The position numbers and the translations under genes were made by a program. Below the pieces are notes generated by a model, which did not search any database, was not told the DNA's origin, and saw only the letters and a program-made list of their open reading frames with translations. This document shows, one piece after another, positions 42,684 through 51,451 of a stretch of DNA of 64,000 nucleotides (within the stretch, counting starts at the first letter, position 1; every line of letters starts with the position of its first letter). Source of the DNA: Candidatus Gastranaerophilales bacterium (GTDB lineage Bacteria; Cyanobacteriota; Vampirovibrionia; Gastranaerophilales; Gastranaerophilaceae); assembly GCA_944323685.1 (NCBI GenBank), contig CALUTJ010000008.1, forward strand, positions 26,431 through 90,430, read 5' to 3'.

Positions 42684-42731
42684 TTAACAGACTCCGGCAA
42701 TCAATAAAGCTACAGTGAAGGTCTATATAGA

Positions 42732-42901
42732 TTGTCCGAGAAAAATTCGTGATAAGGAGCAAAGCGACGTGAACGAATTTTTGAAGTGTCACATTGTTCA
42801 CATAGTGAAGCCATTTTTCATGCTTCACCACAGTTCAGCCGAAAAAGAAGGCAAAGGTGAGCAGTGACGGCTCGAGGCGGCAACTGCGGCACTAGATTAG
42901 A
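42732..42901 (+). repeat. Dispersed palindromic repeat, family A, copy 4
   Basis: Same orientation as copy 1. It lacks one of the two tandem GGCTCGA(A) units (8 bp shorter there) and has a mismatch in hairpin 2 (ATGCTTCAC). It lies 49 bp after the exported protein gene, consistent with a 3'-end position. Confidence 0.9.
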
Positions 42902-43027
42902 TAATATCTATTAAAAAAACAGGTAAATACAATCTTATTGTACAAAAGATAAAAATTCTTATAATTTGATTTTAATATTAAACAATAAACTAATTGCAAA
43001 ACTCACACACTTTTGTACAATAGATTT

Positions 43028-43996
43028 ATGCAGCTTGTTTTGTATATTTTAAAAAGATTTTTGCAGGCGATACCGTTGTTGTTTCTGGTATCAATAATAA
43101 GCTTTTTTATAATAAGACTCAGTCCTGTAGACCCTCTTGGCGAGTTAAGGCTTAACCCTTCAATTTCTCAGGAAACTTTAAAAGCCGAACAACAAAGACT
43201 GGGGTTGGATAAACCTAAAATAGTGCAATACGGTCTTTGGCTCAAAAGCTTTTTAAAGGGTGATTTGGGTGTAACAGTTACAGGAGAAAAAGTCAGTGTA
43301 AAGCTTATGGAACGTATACCTAATACGCTATTACTTACGACAGTGGTTATTTTGTTAACCTGGCTGGCCGGTATACCGCTCGGGATTTATGCTGCCCTGC
43401 ACTGGAAAGAACCGGCAGACAGAATACTTACGGTTGTGACAAGTATAGGTATGGCGATTCCGTCGTTTTTCTTTGCTTTGCTGCTTTTAATTTTTGCAGT
43501 TAAAACAAGCTGGTTTCCGACAGGCGGAATGACAAGTTATAATTTCTCTTCGTTATCACCTTTGCATAAAATTATTGATATAGCACATCACCTTGTGCTG
43601 CCGGTGATTGTTCTTTTTACAATTTCTTTGTCAGGTTTGCAAAGACAAATGAGAGGCAACCTGCTCGATGTACTCGGGTCGGATTATGTAAAATTTGCAC
43701 GTGCAAAGGGTTTGAGCGAAAACAAAGTTGTTTATAAACATGCTTTAAGAAATGCTATCAACCCTATGGTTACACTTTTAGGCTTTGAGTTTGCATCGCT
43801 TTTGAGCGGGGCTGCTTTGACGGAATACGTTTTTCAGTATCCGGGGTTAGGTCGTTTGATACTTGAAGCTGTTATGAAATCCGACATAAACCTTGTAATG
43901 GCATCGTTGATGATGGGTACAATAATGCTGGTTGCAGGCAATTTAATTGCCGATATTTTGCTTAAACTTGTAGACCCGAGAGTGAGTGTGAACTGA
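43028..43996 (+). CDS. Peptide/nickel-type ABC transporter permease (DppB/OppB-like)
   Basis: Inner-membrane subunit with six predicted helices, about 322 residues from the ATG at 43028 (MQLVLYILKRFLQAIPLLFL, the usual DppB start); a TTG at 43013 is less likely. The LRLNPSISQETLKAEQQRLG loop is typical of the family. The EAA-type loop that contacts the ATPase reads VKFARAKGLSENKVVYKHAL and RNAINP. It overlaps the next permease gene by one base. No ATPase or binding-protein gene is nearby, so those subunits must be encoded elsewhere. Confidence 0.9.
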   Translation: MQLVLYILKRFLQAIPLLFLVSIISFFIIRLSPVDPLGELRLNPSISQETLKAEQQRLGLDKPKIVQYGLWLKSFLKGDLGVTVTGEKVSVKLMERIPNTLLLTTVVILLTWLAGIPLGIYAALHWKEPADRILTVVTSIGMAIPSFFFALLLLIFAVKTSWFPTGGMTSYNFSSLSPLHKIIDIAHHLVLPVIVLFTISLSGLQRQMRGNLLDVLGSDYVKFARAKGLSENKVVYKHALRNAINPMVTLLGFEFASLLSGAALTEYVFQYPGLGRLILEAVMKSDINLVMASLMMGTIMLVAGNLIADILLKLVDPRVSVN

Positions 43997-45066
43997 TGAA
44001 CAAAAATTCCGTACTTGCTCAAATTTTTAAAGATAAATATGCAACAACTGCGGTTGTTGTGCTTTTAATTTTGTATCTCGGGATTTTGTTTGCTGATTTT
44101 CTTGCACCTTATTCAAAAGAATTTTCTGACAGACACAGGGCATATGTTCCGCCGTCACAGGTTTTTACCATTGATGAAAACGGAAAATTTTCCAGACCGT
44201 ATACATACAATTATATAAGATATTTTAATCCGGATGAGTTAAAAATTACTTATAAATTGGACAGAAGCAAAAAGTATTATTTAAAATTTTTCGCAAAAGG
44301 CGAGCCTTACAAATTTTTGGGTTTGATACCGATGCAACGGCATCTGGTCACGGTTGATAAAGACGGAAGACTGTTTTTGCTCGGTACGGATATAAACGGT
44401 CGTGACATTTTTTCACGTATACTTTTTGGCGGACGAATATCTTTGACAATAGGGTTTCTTGCTTTATTTATTTCGTTTCCGTTAGGCATGTTGTACGGCG
44501 GCATATCGGGTTATTTCGGCGGGATTGTCGATAATCTTATGATGAGAGTGTCAGAGGCAATCATGTCCATTCCGAGTTTTTATCTTTTAATTATTCTGGC
44601 AGCGATTTTGCCGTCTAATATGACAAGTATCCAGAGGTTTTCATTGATTGTTGTGATACTTGCCCTTATCGGCTGGGCAGGATTTTCGCGTGTAGTAAGA
44701 GGAATGGTTTTATCCATAAAAAATCAGGAATTTGTGCAGGCGGCAGAATCCATAGGCGCGTCAAAATTGAGAATTATAATTAAACACCTGCTGCCGCAAA
44801 CTTTGAGTTATGTAATTGTTGCAATGACTTTATCAGTCCCGTCTTATATTTTGTCAGAATCAGGTTTAAGTTTTTTGGGGCTGGGTATTCAGCAGCCTGA
44901 CGCAAGCTGGGGCAATATGCTGAAAGAAGCGCAGGAATACGTCAATATTATTTACAGACCATGGCTTCTGGCTCCGGGTTTTTTAATTTTTATTGCGGTA
45001 TTATCTTTTAACCTGATAGGTGATACAATAAGGGATATCTTAGACCCTAAAAGCAAGGTCAGATAA
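43996..45066 (+). CDS. Peptide/nickel-type ABC transporter permease (DppC/OppC-like)
   Basis: Second permease subunit, 356 residues. It has an N-terminal helix, then a large periplasmic insert (about 50-130), then the transport core with GTDINGRDIFSRILFGGRIS. The EAA loop is FVQAAESIGASKLRIIIKHL then LPQT. LGLGIQQPDASWGNMLKEAQ is the signature of the family. It pairs with the upstream gene. The insert before GTDINGRD is longer than in DppC and matches OppC-like proteins from diderm bacteria. Confidence 0.9.
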   Translation: MNKNSVLAQIFKDKYATTAVVVLLILYLGILFADFLAPYSKEFSDRHRAYVPPSQVFTIDENGKFSRPYTYNYIRYFNPDELKITYKLDRSKKYYLKFFAKGEPYKFLGLIPMQRHLVTVDKDGRLFLLGTDINGRDIFSRILFGGRISLTIGFLALFISFPLGMLYGGISGYFGGIVDNLMMRVSEAIMSIPSFYLLIILAAILPSNMTSIQRFSLIVVILALIGWAGFSRVVRGMVLSIKNQEFVQAAESIGASKLRIIIKHLLPQTLSYVIVAMTLSVPSYILSESGLSFLGLGIQQPDASWGNMLKEAQEYVNIIYRPWLLAPGFLIFIAVLSFNLIGDTIRDILDPKSKVR

Positions 45067-45097
45067 TGTATATTAGTTACAGGGCAGTTGAGGATAG

Positions 45098-45808
45098 ATG
45101 GAACAGTTTATATTTCAGCATTTAATAGTCGATAAAGTTATGCTTTTAGACATACTTCTTGCGATTGTTTTGGGGTTCGCAATCGGTTTTGAAAGAGAAA
45201 TTACAAACAAATGGGCAGGTTTAAGAACACATATGCTTGTGTGTCTGGGGTCTTGTATATTTACTTTGCTTTCAATACATGCCTTCCCCGTGTATGCGCA
45301 CAGCCCTCAGGCCGACCCTGCCAGAATTGCGGCTCAAATCTTGACAGGTATAGGTTTTATCGGCGGTGGTACGGTATTAAGGCACGGATATTCCATTTAC
45401 GGTTTGACAACGGCGGCTACTTTGTGGATTACGGCAAGTATAGGCATGGCCTGCGGGTGTGGTTTTACGGCGCTTGCTACAATTTGTACGGTGCTGGCTG
45501 TAGGTACTCTTGTGTTGATTAGGATTTTTGAAAAACAGTACATACACAAAGGCTCTAAAAATCCGAGAAGGTTTAAAGTCAGTTTTTATACTGAAATGAA
45601 TGTTGCTGATGATATTTATTCCAAAATAATACAAAATTTTAATTCTATATTTGAGATAAATAAAGTCAATTCAAACTCTAATCCCGGTTTGATGAAAATA
45701 AGCTTTAAGCTGGATATATTTGATAAAAATCCCGTACAATTCATACATAAGGAATTAAATTTGGTGGAAGGTATTGAATCCGTTTCAATACAGGAATTAT
45801 ATGAATAA
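45098..45808 (+). CDS. MgtC/SapB family membrane protein
   Basis: The 236-residue protein has about four to five N-terminal helices with the MgtC signature LGFAIGFEREITNKWAGLRT, GFIGGGTVLRHGYSIYGLTT and AATLWITASIGMACGCG. A cytoplasmic C-terminal domain of about 80 residues, ACT-like in other members, follows. MgtC proteins help cells in low magnesium and in host cells by modulating ATP synthase or membrane potential. It follows the permease genes by 31 bp and overlaps the TPR gene by eight bases. Confidence 0.88.
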   Translation: MEQFIFQHLIVDKVMLLDILLAIVLGFAIGFEREITNKWAGLRTHMLVCLGSCIFTLLSIHAFPVYAHSPQADPARIAAQILTGIGFIGGGTVLRHGYSIYGLTTAATLWITASIGMACGCGFTALATICTVLAVGTLVLIRIFEKQYIHKGSKNPRRFKVSFYTEMNVADDIYSKIIQNFNSIFEINKVNSNSNPGLMKISFKLDIFDKNPVQFIHKELNLVEGIESVSIQELYE

Positions 45809-47075
45809 AAAAGCAGTATTTGAATATTTGAGAACAGTTTGGATATCTCTTTTAATCGCTCTTGTTATTGCAAGTGTGGCGACTGCGTTTTCAAGAGTTG
45901 TAGCCGAACATCACATAAAAATGCTGCCGGAGATTAAAAATACTGAAAAGGATGACACAATTTTAAAAGCGCTGGTTCAAAAATTTTCGGATTTATCGCA
46001 GAAGAATCCTGCTGATTATATTTTGAACGTAAAACTCGGCAATTTGTATGAGCTTATGCTGGATGAAAAAAATGCGGAAGAGCAATATAAAATTGCAATA
46101 AGTAAATCACCTTACGGTGTGTACAGCCCTTATTTTGCACTTGCTAATTTGTATTTAAAACAGGGCAAATATAAAGAGGCACTATTTATAGTTAAAAAAT
46201 TAAAAAATACCGACCACAAACCTCTGCTTGTTGCCAAGGGTGATTTTTATATGAACCTCGGTGATTTGTTGTGGAAGGAAAATAATTACGGGGAATCAGT
46301 CAAGCAGTATAAAGTTGCGTATTTTTATTATAAAAAGGTTGATTCAGAGAAAAAAGATTCCGCTGTTGTGGGGATTTTAGATTGTTATAACAAAATAGCC
46401 GATGAAGACTTTAAAAAACATAAGATTAAGGCAGCTATAGAAAGTCTTGAAACGGCATTACTCTACAAGGAAACCTCGATTGTATATTATAAGCTTGCTG
46501 TTTTATATAAGGATGTAAACCCGATAATAGCAAATTCTTATATGGAAAAAACTTACAAAATGGATCCGGGGTTGATAAATTTTGATATTTACGAAGAAAT
46601 TTTGATAAAACTAATGCGTTATTATTACCTGCAAAGTCAGGATATAAAAACAGAGCTTTATCATAATAAATTGAAAGCTATCAGAAATTTTGAAAAGAGA
46701 TATTATATTACACCTGATGATGTAAAAATAAATATTAATCAATTGCAGGTCAAAAATAATTTGCTGCATTCAAAGCAGACGATAAGGGTTAAATTCAATA
46801 TAGAAAACACATCGAAATCTGATTTTAATACACTTTTTGTTACGGTTAGTTTAAAATATGATCAGGGTTCAAAAGAAATTTATTCCACAAAATTGTATTC
46901 AAAGAAAAAACCTCTAAAATCACGCAGTGAGTCTCCGGAATATAAATTTAAATATACATACGGTGATAAGGATGAAATTTTCTCTTCAAAAGATATGGAG
47001 CTTGAGTTTTATGTTTCCAAAAAAGATAATATGCGCAAAATCCCTGTAAAATCAGTAAAAATTGAAAGATTTTAA
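45801..47075 (+). CDS. Membrane-anchored TPR-repeat protein
   Basis: I use the ATG at 45801, with AGGA six bases upstream; a TTG at 45774 gives extra non-conserved residues. The 424-residue protein has one N-terminal membrane helix (about 12-32) and then tetratricopeptide-like helices around 60-280: NPADYILNVKLGNLYELM, SPYFALANLYLKQGKYKEAL, YMNLGDLLWKENNYGESVKQ. A beta-rich C-terminal domain follows at about 315-424. It probably faces the periplasm and scaffolds other proteins; no partner is evident. It overlaps mgtC. Confidence 0.72.
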   Translation: MNKKAVFEYLRTVWISLLIALVIASVATAFSRVVAEHHIKMLPEIKNTEKDDTILKALVQKFSDLSQKNPADYILNVKLGNLYELMLDEKNAEEQYKIAISKSPYGVYSPYFALANLYLKQGKYKEALFIVKKLKNTDHKPLLVAKGDFYMNLGDLLWKENNYGESVKQYKVAYFYYKKVDSEKKDSAVVGILDCYNKIADEDFKKHKIKAAIESLETALLYKETSIVYYKLAVLYKDVNPIIANSYMEKTYKMDPGLINFDIYEEILIKLMRYYYLQSQDIKTELYHNKLKAIRNFEKRYYITPDDVKININQLQVKNNLLHSKQTIRVKFNIENTSKSDFNTLFVTVSLKYDQGSKEIYSTKLYSKKKPLKSRSESPEYKFKYTYGDKDEIFSSKDMELEFYVSKKDNMRKIPVKSVKIERF

Positions 47076-47159
47076 AGGTTTTTGTAAAAAAATTGTAAGA
47101 ATACTTCAAAATTTATTATTAACAAGGTAAAATTACATAAAAAGGAGTAATATAGGGAT

Positions 47160-47993
47160 TTGGAAATACTTCATAAAGAAAATCAACAGTTATACTCGGA
47201 TGTTCCGCCGACAAAATTGCGCAATAAGGATGAAAAGTTCCGTACGGCAAAAAATGATCCGTTCTGGATGTGGGTTGCGGATATGTTTTTTTACAACATG
47301 CTGGAGCACAGGTTTTTCTCTTTAAAAATTAAAAATGAGGAAAATTACAATAAGCGTAATCCTGACTTTTCTAACATCATTTATGCACCCCATAACAACT
47401 GGTGGGACGGCATTGTAGGGTACAATTTGTGCCGCAGGGTTTTTAAAACAAAAATCAGAATGATGATTGAAGAGATGAACAGATTCCCTATCTTGGCCAA
47501 AGCAGGAGCTTTTCCGGTTAACAAAAAATCTGCTCAGGCTTCAATGAAGGCTTTGCAGTATTCTGTTGAGCAGTTATGTGATAAAGAGATTTCTTTGTGG
47601 TTGTTCCCGCAGGGTATTATCAGACCGCCGATGTACAGACCTATAGAGTTTCAAACCGGCATGGCTTATATTGCCAAAAATGTTGTTAAAAAAGCAGGGG
47701 GAATAAACCTTATCCCCGTTGCGGTTAACTATCCGTTTTTGCGCGAAGACAAACCGGAAGTCCTCTGCGAAGTCGGTGAGCCTGTTATTATTACAGACCC
47801 TAACTTTGACAGAAAAGAACTTACCCACAAACTTGAACATGATTTTGAAACGTTATGCGACAGACAGTTTGATGATATCAGACACGGGCATGTTGAAGAT
47901 TATGAGTATTTGTATAAACAAAAACTTAAATGGTATAAAAAACTCGAAAAAAGGCTTAAAAAGATAGATATGCCCCCTGGTTCTGGCGTTTAA
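47160..47993 (+). CDS. PlsC-like glycerolipid acyltransferase
   Basis: The 277-residue protein has the acyltransferase motif HxxxxD as HNNWWD, in IIYAPHNNWWDGIVGYN (about 74-90). It has a motif III-like WLFPQGIIRPP and a motif IV-like INLIPVAVNYPF. It therefore likely transfers an acyl chain to a glycerol lipid or a related acceptor; the exact substrate is unknown. The start is TTG with AAAGGAG upstream (spacing long, about 12 bases). No membrane helix is obvious except the region near 45-60. Confidence 0.78.
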   Translation: MEILHKENQQLYSDVPPTKLRNKDEKFRTAKNDPFWMWVADMFFYNMLEHRFFSLKIKNEENYNKRNPDFSNIIYAPHNNWWDGIVGYNLCRRVFKTKIRMMIEEMNRFPILAKAGAFPVNKKSAQASMKALQYSVEQLCDKEISLWLFPQGIIRPPMYRPIEFQTGMAYIAKNVVKKAGGINLIPVAVNYPFLREDKPEVLCEVGEPVIITDPNFDRKELTHKLEHDFETLCDRQFDDIRHGHVEDYEYLYKQKLKWYKKLEKRLKKIDMPPGSGV

Positions 47994-48090
47994 AAATTTT
48001 TTGTTTATTAATTTTTATTTACAATTTTGGCAATTTTTTCCGCTAAAAATACTTTCATGAAATATGGATATTTTTTAGAGGAGAAATTTT

Positions 48091-48621
48091 ATGTCAAATT
48101 TATCAATTACAGAAGCACCACGTACACCGGAATATATAGCAAATACATCACAATCAGGCGGAACTTCCGAATCTCAGGGCGTACATGAAGGCGGCGTTCT
48201 CGGAGTAGGAGATAATGTTGAAACATCCGGCAACAACGGTATGCCAAAGCTCACTCCGATTTTATATGAAATTAAAGAAGGTGATTCTTTAACGAAAATT
48301 GCAGCTGAATTTGATTTAAAGATTACAGACCTTCTCCAACAGCTAAAGGATAGCGGCAAATTGCCAAAAGATTATGACCCTAATGTATTGCACAAACACG
48401 ATATTCCTTGGATGAAAAAAGGAAACAAAATTAAGATTTCATATCCTGCTACAGATGAGCAAAAAGCTAAATATGAAGAATTTTGCGAAAAAAGAACACA
48501 TGAATGTTACAACAGAAAGGCTGCAGCTGAAAGAAAGGCTAAGGCTGAAGCTAAAGCAAAAGCACGTGCGGAATATGATGCACTGCCTTGGTTCAAAAAA
48601 CTGTTCACTGACAGACCGTAA
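48091..48621 (+). CDS. LysM-like protein without signal peptide
   Basis: The 176-residue protein has a disordered Ser/Gly-rich N-terminus. A LysM-like module follows at about 57-113 (YEIKEGDSLTKIAAEFDLKI, then LLQQLKDSGKLP, and KGNKIKISYP), and a Lys/Ala/Glu-rich helix (about 136-165) precedes the C-terminus. LysM normally binds N-acetylglucosamine polymers outside the cell, yet no signal peptide or membrane helix is present. It might be exported by another route, or the LysM fold may serve a cytoplasmic role. AGAGGAG lies seven bases upstream. Confidence 0.72.
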   Translation: MSNLSITEAPRTPEYIANTSQSGGTSESQGVHEGGVLGVGDNVETSGNNGMPKLTPILYEIKEGDSLTKIAAEFDLKITDLLQQLKDSGKLPKDYDPNVLHKHDIPWMKKGNKIKISYPATDEQKAKYEEFCEKRTHECYNRKAAAERKAKAEAKAKARAEYDALPWFKKLFTDRP

Positions 48622-49158
48622 TTATTCAAAATATCCGATATAAGGCAGGTTGCGCATATAGCCTTCGTAGTCTAGTCCGTAGCCTACAACAAATTTATCG
48701 TCAATGTCGAATCCGTAATAATCGGGTTCGATATTGACTTTTCTGGCTATTTTTTTGTTTAAAAAAGTCACAACTTTAAGATTTTTTGGTTTGTGGGTTC
48801 TGCAAAGTATGTTTATCAAAAACTCCATTGTGCAGCCTGTATCAATTATGTCTTCGACAATAAGTACGTTTTTGTCTTCCAGATTCGGCAGGGTCAGGTC
48901 AATTGCCTGAACATTGCCTGATGAGGTTTTTGCGTTGCCGTAGCTTGATACTCTGATAAATTCCATTTCAACAGGCATTTTTAAGTATTTTGCAAGGTCG
49001 CAGCAAAACATTGTTGAGCCTTTTAGTACACAAATTAAAACAAGTTCACTGTCCGGCCCGCAGTCTTTGTTTATTTTGTCTGCGAGTTCTTTTGTTTTTT
49101 GTTCAATTTGTTCCTGCGTAAAAAGGATTTTTAAATCTTCAATTTTTCTGTCAAGCAT
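48622..49158 (-). CDS. hpt: Hypoxanthine phosphoribosyltransferase
   Basis: Purine-salvage enzyme that makes IMP (and GMP) from hypoxanthine (and guanine) and PRPP. It has 178 residues. The PRPP loop is NVLIVEDIIDTGCTM, with the PPi-loop region LICVLKGSTMFCCDL upstream. The C-terminal metal and base block is YYGFDIDDKFVVGYGLDY. The stop codon begins at the base next to the stop of the convergent LysM gene. Three bases separate it from tilS, its common neighbour in bacteria. Confidence 0.95.
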   Translation of the reverse strand: MLDRKIEDLKILFTQEQIEQKTKELADKINKDCGPDSELVLICVLKGSTMFCCDLAKYLKMPVEMEFIRVSSYGNAKTSSGNVQAIDLTLPNLEDKNVLIVEDIIDTGCTMEFLINILCRTHKPKNLKVVTFLNKKIARKVNIEPDYYGFDIDDKFVVGYGLDYEGYMRNLPYIGYFE

Positions 49159-49161
49159 AAT

Positions 49162-50529
49162 TTATACCTGTTTTTCAATAGTTAACACATGGGTAGGCAG
49201 GGTTTTTGCTCTTAGTTTTTCGCTGAGGCATACGCCTGACGCCCATAACACTTCATTATCTTTACATAAGAGTATGATATCATCTCTTACAAACTTTTCT
49301 ATGCCTTTGTTTATAAATAATTTTTTGAGTTTCATTGTTCCCGGCATGCCGAAAGGTTGAATAATATCGCCGTGCACTCTTGTTCTGATGGTGAGGTTGT
49401 TCGGGTTGTCTAAATGTATATAAGCTTTCAGCTCGGTTTCTTTAGGGAAGGACGGCATTTTATTTTCTTTATATTTTTCGATTTTAAATATTTTGTTATG
49501 GAATTTGTATTCTCCGCAGCCGTTTATTTTTATTTCTTCCGTTATTTTTTCGGGTTCTAAATCCTGAATTGTGCAGATTTTTTCTTTAGAAACAAAAAGC
49601 CACATATTTTTTGTTAATGAAAGAGTTTTGCCGGATTTGTATTTTGCACTTTTGTTTATAAAGTCATAGATTTCTTCCACTTTTTTGGAATCATAGTCTA
49701 AGTTTTGTTCAATCAAAAAATCAAGGATAAATTTGTTTTGCACATCTTTTGACAGTTCCACAAATTTTTGTGTAATAAAGTATCCGTCTTTTACGATATC
49801 TTTTTTTATTTTGGAAAGGTATTCTTTAATAATATTTTGTTCCGAAACGGCAATATGTGAAAGGTTTAAAATAACATCATCTATTTTGGGGTTTATTGTT
49901 TTTAATTCCGAAATAATTTGATGTCTGATAAAATTGCGTGCATATTTTGTATCAAAATTGCTGGAGTCATTATTTGGCACAAGTTTGTTTACTGTGCAGT
50001 ATTTGACAATGTCTTTGCGCGAAAAGTTCATTAAAGGACGGAAAACATCACAATCATCAAGTTTTGAGGTTTCCAGTATTCCGCACAGCCCTTTAACCCC
50101 CGTGCCTTTTGACAGTCTGTAGAGAATAGTTTCCGTATTGTCGGATTTTGTGTGGGCAAGGAATATTCCGTCCGCATTGAATTTTTTATAACACTTTTTA
50201 AAGAACTCCTGTCTTTTTTCTCTTGCAACGGTTTCTGTTTTTGGCAGTCCTTCGGGCAGTGTTTCGCAGTAAAGTTCAATATTATTTTCTTTGCAATATC
50301 GTTCGCAGTTTTCCTGTTCGATTTCGGCTTCTGTGCCGCGCCAGTTGTGGTTTAAATGCAGGGCAATGAGTTTGAAGTCTGTTTTTTGAGAGATTTTATG
50401 CAAAATATCCAACATACACATGGAGTCATATCCGCCTGAAAAGCCCACTACAAAGGTTTTTTCTGGTGACAAAAGATTATATTTTTTTAAAAAACTTTTA
50501 ACTTTGTTAATCATTTCTGCAAACTTCAA
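49162..50529 (-). CDS. tilS: tRNA(Ile)-lysidine synthase
   Basis: Modifies C34 of the CAU tRNA-Ile to lysidine so it reads AUA. It is an essential N-type ATP pyrophosphatase. It has 455 residues. The PP-loop is SGGYDS (31-36), followed by HLNHNWRG and AHTKSDNTETILYRL. The C-terminal TilS substrate domain is present (about 360-440, with HGDIIQPFGMPGTMKLKKLF). AUA is used often in this AT-rich genome, so the enzyme is important. It overlaps the LdpA-like gene by 23 bases. Confidence 0.94.
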   Translation of the reverse strand: MKFAEMINKVKSFLKKYNLLSPEKTFVVGFSGGYDSMCMLDILHKISQKTDFKLIALHLNHNWRGTEAEIEQENCERYCKENNIELYCETLPEGLPKTETVAREKRQEFFKKCYKKFNADGIFLAHTKSDNTETILYRLSKGTGVKGLCGILETSKLDDCDVFRPLMNFSRKDIVKYCTVNKLVPNNDSSNFDTKYARNFIRHQIISELKTINPKIDDVILNLSHIAVSEQNIIKEYLSKIKKDIVKDGYFITQKFVELSKDVQNKFILDFLIEQNLDYDSKKVEEIYDFINKSAKYKSGKTLSLTKNMWLFVSKEKICTIQDLEPEKITEEIKINGCGEYKFHNKIFKIEKYKENKMPSFPKETELKAYIHLDNPNNLTIRTRVHGDIIQPFGMPGTMKLKKLFINKGIEKFVRDDIILLCKDNEVLWASGVCLSEKLRAKTLPTHVLTIEKQV

Positions 50530-51427
50530 TAAGTCTTTGCGCCTGTGCTACTGCGTCTGTTAAACTTCTATCCTTGACAATTTTTCTGGCATAAGAGCCT
50601 ATACTGATTCCATTATATTTCAGAGAACACATTTTTGCTAATTCTGCTGTTTTTTCGTTTGTGCCGCCTGACATCAAAATGTAAGTGCCGTAAGGCTGTA
50701 CAATATGCGCCATAGCAACAGCCTGTAAAGTGGAATTAAAAGTATTGTCCCCGCCTGACATCGGCACTCCGTCAGCCTGAATAATAAAGTTTGTATCGCC
50801 TTTCCATTTTGCGACTTTGTTAATGAGTTTTTTAACTCTTTCGTTGCTGTAAAATTTTCTGTCAAGACAAAGGCTCAATGCTCCTTTGTAGTTTTCTATA
50901 ACGTATTTTATTTCTTTGTCGGGAATTTTTTTTGTGGAAAGGTGTATTTCTATACAATCGAGTTTGTATTTTTTGGCAATTTTAACTATTTTTTCTACAT
51001 CGTATTCATTTTCCGTAAAAGAAATTGCTTTACAGCCTTCACATTTTTGACAGCCGATGCAGTTTTCTGCTATTACTTTATAACTGTTTTTGCCTGCAAT
51101 AATTGCATTTTGCGGACATTTTTTTGCGCATTGACCGCAGTTTTTGCATTTGTCTTTATCTATAACACATTTTTGAATATGTTTGTCGCCTGAAAGCCCC
51201 ATGCTGATTGAATAATAAAAATCATCAGGATTTTTGCCGGATTTTTTGACACCGCGCATAACCGCTTCTACAGCTTCTTTAGACGGGTTTATGTCAAACA
51301 TGTCCGCGCCTGCAATGGCGTAGACTGTGACTAAATCTTCTATCTCTTCAAAATGCTTGTTGCCAAGTCCCAGAACGAGTTTGAAGATTTTTTTTGTATT
51401 TAATGTATCAAATAGATTTTTCTTCAT
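50507..51427 (-). CDS. LdpA-like two-[4Fe-4S] cluster protein
   Basis: The 306-residue protein resembles cyanobacterial LdpA, a redox-sensing iron-sulfur protein of the circadian input path. The N-terminal part has LVTVYAIAGADMFDINPSKE, similar to LdpA. Two ferredoxin-type cluster motifs follow: C94, C97, C100, C104 and C123, C126, C129, C132. The C-terminal half is barrel-like, with IIQADGVPMSGGDNT and YILMSGGTNEKT. No kai clock genes are in the window. It starts the operon with tilS and hpt. The assignment rests on remembered family features, not a search. Confidence 0.65.
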   Translation of the reverse strand: MKKNLFDTLNTKKIFKLVLGLGNKHFEEIEDLVTVYAIAGADMFDINPSKEAVEAVMRGVKKSGKNPDDFYYSISMGLSGDKHIQKCVIDKDKCKNCGQCAKKCPQNAIIAGKNSYKVIAENCIGCQKCEGCKAISFTENEYDVEKIVKIAKKYKLDCIEIHLSTKKIPDKEIKYVIENYKGALSLCLDRKFYSNERVKKLINKVAKWKGDTNFIIQADGVPMSGGDNTFNSTLQAVAMAHIVQPYGTYILMSGGTNEKTAELAKMCSLKYNGISIGSYARKIVKDRSLTDAVAQAQRLIEVCRND

Positions 51428-51451
51428 GACGACATTATACTATGTTCAAAA

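Noticed and set aside
45211..45634. Frames on both strands inside mgtC
   Set aside because: They have odd composition and lie entirely within a well-supported gene.
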